From: JBBRLA01 sp038231615
Lineage (GTDB): Bacteria; Myxococcota_A; Polyangia; Palsa-1104; JAEUJZ01
Direction of reading: 5' to 3'
Assembly: GCA_038231615.1 (NCBI GenBank)
Contig: JBBRLA010000042.1
Coordinates: forward strand, 1-23,270
DNA: 23,270 nucleotides
Shown: positions 6,975-18,600 of the stretch, piece after piece
Numbering within the stretch: position 1 is the stretch's first letter
How the letters are laid out: each line of letters begins with the position of its first letter
Program-made: the position numbers and the translations under genes
The notes under the pieces: model-generated
Seen by the model: the letters and a program-made list of their open reading frames with translations, nothing else
Told to the model about the DNA's origin: nothing
Databases searched by the model: none

Positions 6975-8918
6975 CTACGGCCCCTTGCCCTCGCCAGGGG
7001 CGCCCGAGGCCATCCCACCGGGAATGACCAGATCGCCTGCCCCGACCGCGGGGGCCGCGACGCTGCCGTCCTTGGGAGGCGGCTCGATCAGCAAATACCC
7101 CTCGCCGCTGCACTCGACGTAGGGAGTGGGCACGCCGCCCTCCTCCATCAGGAGGCTGGGGATGATGCGCCCCATCCATCCGATCAGGTGCTCGACCTCG
7201 ATGAACCCGGTCTGCCCCGCACCCAGGCGCACGGTGAAGAGCGGCCGATCGGTGCGCAGCACCAGTTGCCCGGTCCCACGGAACTGGACCACGCGACTCA
7301 GCGCGTCCGGCAGCCCGGCGTAGCCATAGTTCGGCGCCGGCCCGGCCCCCGGAAGGCGGCCGTTTTCCCAGTGCAGCCCGTCCTCGAAGGCGAAGGTGAC
7401 GCTTTCGCGCAGGTAAAGCGACTCGTCTTGCAGTGCCAGGGCGACGAAGTGGCCGCCCCGGGGGCTGATGACCATCATCCCCTGTCCACTGGCCCGGAAG
7501 AGACCGAAGGCGCCCTCGCCGAAGGGTTCGTTCAAATTGCGGCCCCGGGCCCGGCGGGAGAGCGGATCGAAGGTCAACTCGCCGGTGGACACCACTACCC
7601 CGATACTGCGCGTGGGCAGCGGACCGGTCACCCGCACCACCAGCAGCCCGTCGCCAGTGATAGAAAAGGCGCTGCCGTCGACCGCCGGCCCCAGCTCGTG
7701 GCCCCGGACAAAGGCCGAAAGGGGCTGCGCCTGCTGGGTGACCTGCCCCATCGCCATGGCCGCCAGGGTACGTTCTTTGGGCACCGGGATGGGGATCGGG
7801 CGCAGCGGGCTCTTCGATGAGGGGTTCGGCGGGGGCAGCCCCTGGGAGGCGGGGCGCATCAGCCAGTCCTGGTCACCCTTGTCGGTCCCGGTCATCATGG
7901 TTGTGGCCTCGCTGGGCCCCGCGGGAGAGAAGGGCTGCTCCGCCTCCAGGGCGTGGCCCCCGGCATCGGCGGCCTGGCGGGCCTCGGCGATGACCTGGCG
8001 CCCCTCCTGATCGAGGCCGACATCCCCTTCGGCCACCGAGGGCGGAAGGGGCGGCGTCGCGGCGCGGGCCACCCGCAGCGGCCGAGGCAGCGTCGGCAGG
8101 TTGGCGGCGTTTTCTCTGGGCGGGTCGGCGACGATTGCCGACATCTCCGCGCTGGGTCCCCGGATCATCGGCATCTCCGCGCTGGGTCCCCGGATCACCG
8201 TGCCCCGGGCGCCGCTGACGCCCGGCATTCGCGGCGCCCCCGTTCCGGCGAAGGCTGGCTCGGACGAGGCCTGTCCGGCCATCATCTTGTCCACCTGCCG
8301 CACCAGCTCGTCCTGCCCGGCGCGCTTGAGGATCAGCCGCGCCCGGCTCAGATCCCCCGCCCGCATCAGGGCCAGGCCATAATAGCCCTGTGCGCGGGTG
8401 TTGTCCGGCTCGCACTCTACCACCTTGCCCAGGTGCTCCACCGCCTCGCCGTAGTGGCCCATGCGCAGCTCGACCAGGCCCAGGTTCAGCCGCAGGGCGG
8501 TGTCGCTCTCCCGCTCCTTCAGCAACTCGCGATAGACCTTGAGGGCCTCGTCGAAGCGGCCGGCGCGGAAGTGCAGGAGGCCAAGGAGGTTGCGCGTCCG
8601 CAGATCGCCGGGGTTCAGATCCAGCGCGTCCTTGATTTCGTCGGTGGCGTCGTCCAGTCGATCGGCGCGCAGGTGCTCTCCGGCGCGAGCCAGGTGCGCT
8701 GCCAGCGCCTGCTCGTCTACTAACCGCGGCGCCTGCGGCGCTTCGCGATCGGAAGACCACGTCGCCTGCGGCGCTTCGCGATCGGAAGACCGCGGCGCCT
8801 GCGGCGCTTCGCGATCGGACGACCGCGGCGCCTGCGGCGCTTCGCGATCGGAAGACCGCGGCGCCTGCGGCGCTTCGCGATCGGACGACCGATCGGCCGG
8901 CTCTTTCAAAAGGGCCAT
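6975..8918 (-). CDS. TPR protein with C-terminal AIM24-like domain
   Basis: With start ATG 8918 the protein is 647 residues. Residues 11-65 are five 11-residue repeats of the DREAPQAPRSS type. About four tetratricopeptide repeats follow (roughly 66-203; for example NLLGLLHFRAGRFDEALKVY). A Pro/Ser/Met-rich linker carries a 10-residue repeat (RGPSAEM). Residues about 398-613 form a beta-rich region resembling the AIM24 family (SLYLRESVTFAFEDGLHWEN, VVQFRGTGQLVLRT). There is no signal peptide or membrane helix. The protein is probably a scaffold; its function is unknown. ATG 8918 has GGAG spaced 9 nt. ATG 8951 and ATG 8975 are in frame, but 8975 is only 3 nt from the predicted -10 box and would lie at or upstream of the transcription start. 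It is first gene of an operon with pgsA and pabB, which suggests, but does not show, an envelope-related role. Confidence 0.8.
   Translation of the reverse strand: MALLKEPADRSSDREAPQAPRSSDREAPQAPRSSDREAPQAPRSSDREAPQATWSSDREAPQAPRLVDEQALAAHLARAGEHLRADRLDDATDEIKDALDLNPGDLRTRNLLGLLHFRAGRFDEALKVYRELLKERESDTALRLNLGLVELRMGHYGEAVEHLGKVVECEPDNTRAQGYYGLALMRAGDLSRARLILKRAGQDELVRQVDKMMAGQASSEPAFAGTGAPRMPGVSGARGTVIRGPSAEMPMIRGPSAEMSAIVADPPRENAANLPTLPRPLRVARAATPPLPPSVAEGDVGLDQEGRQVIAEARQAADAGGHALEAEQPFSPAGPSEATTMMTGTDKGDQDWLMRPASQGLPPPNPSSKSPLRPIPIPVPKERTLAAMAMGQVTQQAQPLSAFVRGHELGPAVDGSAFSITGDGLLVVRVTGPLPTRSIGVVVSTGELTFDPLSRRARGRNLNEPFGEGAFGLFRASGQGMMVISPRGGHFVALALQDESLYLRESVTFAFEDGLHWENGRLPGAGPAPNYGYAGLPDALSRVVQFRGTGQLVLRTDRPLFTVRLGAGQTGFIEVEHLIGWMGRIIPSLLMEEGGVPTPYVECSGEGYLLIEPPPKDGSVAAPAVGAGDLVIPGGMASGAPGEGKGP
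8142..8201 (-). repeat. 30-bp tandem duplication in the TPR/AIM24 gene linker
   Basis: Two adjacent 30-bp copies beginning CATCTCCGCGCTGGGTCCCC at 8142 and 8172 differ by few bases and encode two 10-residue units containing RGPSAEM. This is a recent in-frame duplication in a disordered linker. Confidence 0.8.
8725..8889 (-). repeat. 33-bp tandem repeat, five copies, coding in the TPR gene
   Basis: Five 33-bp units encode DREAPQAPRSS repeats on the minus strand. The core CGCGGCGCCTGCGGCGCTTC is identical to the tex repeat at 1-132; the two differ mainly in the 6 bases between cores (GGAAGA or GGACGA here, GTTGGA in tex). The second unit as read on the plus strand has CACGTCGCC instead of CGCGGCGCC, giving DREAPQATWSS. 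Confidence 0.95.
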
Positions 8919-8978
8919 AGAGGGCGGCTCCGGGTTGGCTATGGGTGTCATCGGATGTTGAGGGACCACGACCATCGC

Positions 8979-9007
8979 AAGTTACGCGCACCCGTCACGA
9001 CGGTCAA
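8979..9007 (-). promoter_or_regulatory. Sigma-70-type promoter of the TPR-pgsA-pabB operon
   Basis: On the minus strand TTGACC (9007-9002) and TAACTT (8984-8979) are separated by exactly 17 bp. Transcription should begin near 8972, giving a leader of about 54 nt to ATG 8918, and making ATG 8975 an unlikely start. Confidence 0.55.
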
Positions 9008-9113
9008 CCCGGATCCTTCACAGTCTTCGTCGCGGCAGGTCAAAAGAGGACGAAAAGGGGTCGATCGTAAACTTTTCGCACCCCCCCGCCCGGACGCCGG
9101 GGCCAAGAAAGGG

Positions 9114-9160
9114 TTTACAACTCCGTCGTGGCAAGTAGGATGGGGGCCGCATCCTATAAA
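9114..9160 (+). promoter_or_regulatory. Promoter region of icd
   Basis: TTTACA (9114-9119) and TAGGAT (9136-9141) are 16 bp apart. A second better -10-like box, TATAAA (9155-9160), has no good -35 at the right distance. If the second is used the icd leader would be only about a dozen bases. The divergent gap 8976-9179 holds nothing else I can identify. Confidence 0.4.
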
Positions 9161-9179
9161 ATCGTGGAGACCCCTGGAG

Positions 9180-10439
<1,260 letters not shown>

Positions 10440-10443
10440 GCCG

Positions 10444-11370
10444 ATGAGCCAAGCTGACATGGATCGCGAAGCACGAAGCGTCGCGGTGTTTGAATCCGAG
10501 AACGTACCGGCCTACTCCTCTGGGGCGTTCCTGAACGTCCTCGACCATGACGTGGCCGGGTGGCAGAAAAACCTGGAATTCCTGCGCACCCTGGGCGGGA
10601 TCGGCCACATCGAGGTGTGGACCGAAGAAGTCGGCCTGACCCCGGGGGAGATCGCCGAGCTGCGGGCGCTTTTGCAGGGCTTCAAGGTCATCCTGCACGC
10701 GCCCTATCTCCAGCTCTCCATGATCTCCCACCACGACATGGTGCGGGGGGCCTGTGCCGACATCTACCGGCGCACGTTGACCCTGGCCGACGAGCTGTCC
10801 GCCGACCTGATCACCTTTCCCGGCGGTGCCCGGCCGTTCTTCATGGACGACGGCCACGCCATCGAGCAACTGGCGGCGATGTTCGGGGCCCTGCGGGAGG
10901 TCGGCTCCCGGGCCAAGATCGCTTTGAAGAACATGCCCATCGCCAGCGGTACCACGGTGATCTTCCCCGCCACCCTGGCCGACATGCGACGGAACATGGA
11001 GCGCATGCCCGAGCTGATGGTGACCCTGGACGTGGGCTACTGTGTCCAGAACAAGGACAACTGGATCAAATTCCTGCGCACCCACCGCCACCGCATCGCC
11101 AACATCCACCTTCACGACGCACAGGCCGAGGTCGAGGGGCATCTGCGCCTGGGCAGCGGGACCATGGACGCCTTCGCGCTGGCTCGACTTCTGCGCGCGC
11201 TGGGGTATACCGGATATGTCAGCCTGGGCACTGTAGGACAGAAAGACACCACCCACTCCTGGAAGCTGTGGCGCCACGCCCAGGCCGAGGCGTCGCAGGA
11301 GACCACCGCCACGCTCAACGCCAGCGCGCTGCGCAAGCCGGGCGACTCAGGAGACGACGCAGAAGGTTAG
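10444..11370 (+). CDS. Xylose isomerase-like TIM-barrel protein, metal site apparently degenerate
   Basis: The 308-residue protein resembles the sugar phosphate isomerase/epimerase and endonuclease IV superfamily: HAPYLQL with H85, TLDVGYC with D196, and NIHLHDA with H222. In the family the divalent metal is held by Glu, Asp, His and Glu. By spacing, the two Glu positions appear to be K162 (ALKNMP) and G262 (VSLGTVG), so only Asp and His remain. It may be a non-catalytic, metal-free or altered member. This rests on my motif alignment by eye. The ATG is 4 bp after the icd stop without a strong Shine-Dalgarno, suggesting coupled translation, and uvrA starts 6 bp after its stop. The N-terminal MSQADMDREARSV is encoded by bases resembling the palindromic repeat. 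Substrate unknown. Confidence 0.8.
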   Translation: MSQADMDREARSVAVFESENVPAYSSGAFLNVLDHDVAGWQKNLEFLRTLGGIGHIEVWTEEVGLTPGEIAELRALLQGFKVILHAPYLQLSMISHHDMVRGACADIYRRTLTLADELSADLITFPGGARPFFMDDGHAIEQLAAMFGALREVGSRAKIALKNMPIASGTTVIFPATLADMRRNMERMPELMVTLDVGYCVQNKDNWIKFLRTHRHRIANIHLHDAQAEVEGHLRLGSGTMDAFALARLLRALGYTGYVSLGTVGQKDTTHSWKLWRHAQAEASQETTATLNASALRKPGDSGDDAEG

Positions 11371-11376
11371 CAAGGA

Positions 11377-14457
<3,081 letters not shown>

Positions 14458-14497
14458 GCGAGACCTCATCAATCTGTTCCGGCCGTGCCGGTGCCGT

Positions 14498-14505
14498 GCT
14501 AGACT
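14498..14505 (+). promoter_or_regulatory. Extended -10 box of the Uma2 gene; likely leaderless start
   Basis: TGCTAGACT (14497-14505) is an extended -10 element whose last base is 6 nt before ATG 14512, so transcription should begin at or next to the A of the start codon. No good -35 is seen and there is no Shine-Dalgarno. Confidence 0.5.
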
Positions 14506-14511
14506 CGGCGT

Positions 14512-15441
14512 ATGCGCCCGCTCAGCCGCAACCAGACCCTTTCCCCTTCCCCAACCGACGACACGCCGGGGCCGTTTCGCGCCCATCACATCCCCGATGG
14601 ATCGGACTACGAACTATCCGAGGGTCACGCTATCCGCTGCATGTCCGCCGGCGAGCGCCACGGTTCCGCCAACGCTCGCGGGGCCGCCGTGCTGGAGACC
14701 GACCCGTCCGTGGATGGGGCCGGCGTGGATGTCGGTATCGAGTTCAACGAAGGCAAGAACCTGCGGGCGCCGGACATCGTGATCGGCACGGCGGAGGAGC
14801 GACCCGGCTGGTCGCACAAGGTGCCGCCGTTGGTGGTCGAGTTCGCCGACGTGGGGCAAAATGAGAAGGAGCTGCAAAAGAAGATCAAGGAGCTGCACGG
14901 GCTCGGGACCCGGTACATCTGGGTCGTGCGGCTGACCGGCCCGCGCCGGGTCGAAGTCTATGAGAAGGGGCGGCGTCGGCGCGTGGTCGCCGCCGGCCGG
15001 GAACTCCTGGCCCCGGGGGTCCTGCACAACCCCGTGCCCGTGCTGGCGTTCTTCGAGCGCGACGCGGCCCACGAGGTCACGCTGCGCAACTTGCTACAAC
15101 GCAAGGGCTACGCCAGCCTGGAAGTCCTGTGGGCCAAGGCCCACGACGAAGGCCTGGCTGAAGGCCGCACCGCGGGCCTGGCTGAAGGCCGCACCGCGGG
15201 CCGCACCGAGGGCCTGGCTGAAGGCCGAACCGCGGGCCTGGCAAAGGGCCGGTCCGAGGGCTTGGCCGAAGGTCATCGCGAGGGCATCCTCGGTCTTTGC
15301 GAGGTGCTGGGCATCCCCGTCACGCCGCCGCGCCGGTCCCAGCTCTTGCGCATGGATGCCGCGGCCTTGCAGGGGCTCCTGTCGTGGGTCCGCCGCGAGC
15401 GCCGCTGGCCGCCCCGGCGCCAGCCAGGCCAGGAAAAGTAG
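14512..15441 (+). CDS. Uma2 family (DUF820) PD-(D/E)XK-type nuclease
   Basis: The 309-residue protein has the Uma2/DUF820 fold signature: APDIVIG (D88), PPLVVEFAD (E110), then a helix with EKELQKKIKEL and GTRYIWVVRLTGPRRVEVYE. These resemble the restriction-endonuclease-like core; the nuclease activity of most Uma2 proteins is inferred from fold only. Residues 214-257 are five 8-residue GLAEGRTA-type repeats, a charged, probably helical segment of the kind seen in some PD-(D/E)XK transposase-like proteins. The C-terminus is Arg-rich. Its start is set by the -10 box six bases upstream, and it has a 54-bp gap from uvrA, so it is probably its own transcription unit. It lies next to the MmeI-like gene, hinting at an accessory cluster. 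Substrate and biological role are unknown. Confidence 0.78.
   Translation: MRPLSRNQTLSPSPTDDTPGPFRAHHIPDGSDYELSEGHAIRCMSAGERHGSANARGAAVLETDPSVDGAGVDVGIEFNEGKNLRAPDIVIGTAEERPGWSHKVPPLVVEFADVGQNEKELQKKIKELHGLGTRYIWVVRLTGPRRVEVYEKGRRRRVVAAGRELLAPGVLHNPVPVLAFFERDAAHEVTLRNLLQRKGYASLEVLWAKAHDEGLAEGRTAGLAEGRTAGRTEGLAEGRTAGLAKGRSEGLAEGHREGILGLCEVLGIPVTPPRRSQLLRMDAAALQGLLSWVRRERRWPPRRQPGQEK
15151..15282 (+). repeat. 24-bp tandem repeats in the Uma2 gene
   Basis: Units start at 15151, 15175, 15211, 15235 and 15259, with a 12-bp half unit (15199-15210) after the second. The first two are identical, later ones diverge. They encode GLAEGRTA and variants, so copy number could vary in frame. Confidence 0.88.
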
Positions 15442-15632
15442 CGCGTCAGCGCCCGGCGAAGGACTGTGCGTCTTTGGGTCTGAAACTCCGCATCTTTGTT
15501 GGCTGGCGCGGATGCGGATGTCGATTTGGCCTGGCGATCTGGCAGCCCTGGGTAGCTTCCCGCTCTATGGTGTGCGGGCCCATGCACGTGTCCAATATGG
15601 AACGCCAGGCTGGGATACGGTAAGGTCCGCCT
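15442..15632. other. Intergenic gap, 191 bp, between Uma2 and MmeI-like genes
   Basis: No gene, terminator hairpin or RNA is recognisable in it. Its only supported element is the -10 box at its right end. Confidence 0.5.
15621..15626 (+). promoter_or_regulatory. -10 box of the MmeI-like gene; likely leaderless start
   Basis: TAAGGT ends 6 nt before ATG 15633, the same geometry as at 14500-14512. A weak -35 (TGGAAC, 15598-15603) lies 17 bp upstream. There is no Shine-Dalgarno. Confidence 0.45.
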
Positions 15633-18600
15633 ATGCCCATCATCCTGTCGAGCCAGCTTGATCGCCTGGAGCGCCACGAGATCCCGCCCGACTACGATGA
15701 AGATCAGCTCGACGGCTTCATCGAATTCGCCAAGCAATCCGGTGGTGCTGAACTGGCCAACGCCCAGGCCATCTTCTTGGAACTGTGCCAGGCGCTCCAT
15801 GTTCCGGCGCCGAGCCTCAAAAAAGCCAGCGGCGACAATGCCTACTGCTTCGAGGAGGACGTCAAGGCCGCCGACCGTGCCCACCGGCGAATCGATGTAT
15901 ATAACCGGGGTCACTTCATCTTCGAGGCCAAGCAAGGGGTCGATCCGCACGCCCCGCAGGACGAACTTGCGCGGACCCTGGCCAAGTCGCGGACAGGCCA
16001 CTCAAAGACCGTCCGCGGCGCAGGGCGGCGTGGCTCGACGGACTGGATCGAAGCCATGCGTGACGGCCGCTACCAGGCTGGGCGCTATGCGGTCCATGTC
16101 GCCCAGCGCGGCGATCCGAAGCCCCCCTTCCTCATCGTGGCGGACGTCGGCTACTGCTTGTGGATCTGGTCCAGTTTTTCTGCCGATCAGCGGGATGACT
16201 ATGGCGACTTCGAGGCGGGAGCGGCGTTTTCCTGGGACGATCTGGCCCGTCCCGAGGTATTCGCCTTCCTTCGCCAGATCTGGGTCGAACCGGCTCTCCT
16301 CAATGAGGAGGCCCGGGGCCAGCGCGTCACGGCCCAGATCGCCGATCGGGTCAATCAGCTTGCCGTGCGTCTGGAAGAGCGCTTCGACCCCACCCAGGTG
16401 GGCGATTTTCTGATGAAGTGCGTCTTCACCATGTTCGCCGAGGACGTGGATTTCCTGCCAACTGCCCTGTTCACCCAGCGGCTCGGTACCTGGACTGCTT
16501 CGGCCCAGTCCGGGCATCCCGAGTATTTTGTCGGTGGGCTGCGTGCGCTCTGGACACGGATGCGTGACGGCGGGCCTCTGGAGTCGGGGCATCCCATCCG
16601 CCGCTTCAACGGCTATCTCTTCCGCGACACGGAGCCGCTCCCCCTACAGCTTGATGAAATGGAGGCGCTTTTGCTAGCGGCGAAAGCCAACTGGCGCCGG
16701 GTTTCACCGGCCATCTTTGGGACCCTGCTGGAGCGGGCCCTCTCTACTACGGAACGCCAACGTCTGGGGGCGTTTTATACCCCGGAGGCATACATCCGGC
16801 GGTTGGTCGAGCAGACGCTCATCAAGCCGCTGCGTGAACAATGGACCGTGGCTCGGGCGGAGATGGAGCTGGCCCTGCGGAAGGGCAAGAAAAAAGGGAC
16901 GGCCACTCGGAAGGCGCTGGCCCGGGGTCATGAGTTCCGCCACTACCTGGCCGGCGTCAAGGTGCTGGACCCGGCCTGCGGCAGCGGCAATTTCCTCTAT
17001 GTGGCCCTCAAGGAAATGAAACGCCTGGAGGGCGAGGCAGTGCGGGCGCTCCACGCGGCAGGCGACACGCAGGTCTGGTTGGATATCCCTGGTGAGACTG
17101 TCCATCCGAACCAGTTTTTCGGGCTGGAGATCAAGCCCTGGGCTGCCAAGATCGCCGAGCTGGTGCTGTGGATTGGCTACTTGCAGTGGCAGGTATCGAG
17201 CAACCGCATGAAGCAGATGCCGGACCCGGTGATCCAAGATTTGCATCACATCCGGCAGGGCGATGCCCTGATCGAGTGGCAGGGAGAGGAGGTGGTGACC
17301 GACAAGCAAGGCCATGAAGTCCAGGTCACCCGCGGAGTCACCCAGAAAAGGGGCCGGCGCCACCAGCACGGGTTGCGTCGGCTGACCCAGGTCAAGGTAG
17401 TGAAATGGCCATCGGCAGATTATGTCGTCGGGAATCCGCCGTTTCTGGGAAACAAGCGGTTGAATGACGTACTGGGGCAGCCCTACGTGAATGCTATCAA
17501 GGAGGCGTTCCCCGAGGTGCCCGGGACCGCGGATCTGGTGATGTACTGGTGGGCGCGCTGCGCGGACCTCGTGTCCCAGGGAAAGCTCAAGGCATTCGGT
17601 CTGGTCACGACCAACAGCATCACCGGCAAGTTCAACCGTGCGGTGGTGGCGGCAGCGTTGGAGCAGAAAGGGCTGCGCCTGGTCTATGCGATCCCGGATC
17701 ATCCTTGGTTTGATGAAGGCGCCCAAGTGCGTATCGCCATGACGGTGGTAAACCAGCCTGGCGCCGGGCAGGCGGTACGCGGGGAGGTAGTAGACGAGGA
17801 ACACACTCGTGTTGAGGAGTTGGAGCGAGTGCGGGTGGAGGAGGCGGTGGTGCCGGAGATTCACGCGGACCTGTCCGCCGGGGCTGACATCGGACAGGCC
17901 CAGTCCCTGATGGCGAATGGGAGGTTGTGCTACCAGGGAGTGAATCTGGTCGGCAACGGATTCCGGCTAGATCCAGAAGAACTTCGGAGCCTGGGCTATC
18001 GGCCAAGTCGTCTGCCATCGGTGATCAAGCCCTATGTCATCGGTCGGGATCTGGTTCAGAAGTTTGAAGAAAAGTATGTAATTGATTTCTATGGAGTAGA
18101 GCCAGACACTGCAAGGACTTCCTATCCTGAGTTGTGGAACCGCCTGACCCGGCTTGTCTGGAAAGAACGGCAGACAAACAACCGGGAATCTCGACGTAAG
18201 AACTGGTGGCTCTTTGGTGAGCCGGTTGGCAGATGGCGGGTCGCCTGCCAAGGCATCAGTCGTTATATTGCGACATCGCGCACGGCAAAATATCGCCTTT
18301 TTGCTTTTGTGCCGGCGGACACTCTACCTGATACCAAGGTGGTCGCCATTGCGCTGGAGGATGCCGCCTATCTGGCGATCCTCTCCAGCAGGGTCCATGT
18401 AGCTTGGGCCATGCGCGCGGGCGGATGGCTCGGGGTCGGCAACGACTCGACATATAACCACCTCGAATGCTTCGGCCAGTTTCCCTTCCCCGCCATGAGC
18501 CCACACAGCGACCAGGCCGTCGAATTACGCCGGCTCGGCGAGGCCCTCGACAAGCACCGCAAGGCCCACCCTCACCTGCCGCTGACCGACATGTACAACG

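Noticed and set aside
8955..9179. Long N-terminal extension of icd
   Set aside because: The extra 75 codons overlap the divergent promoter and have no family match; ATG 9180 has a Shine-Dalgarno and fits the normal Icd N-terminus.
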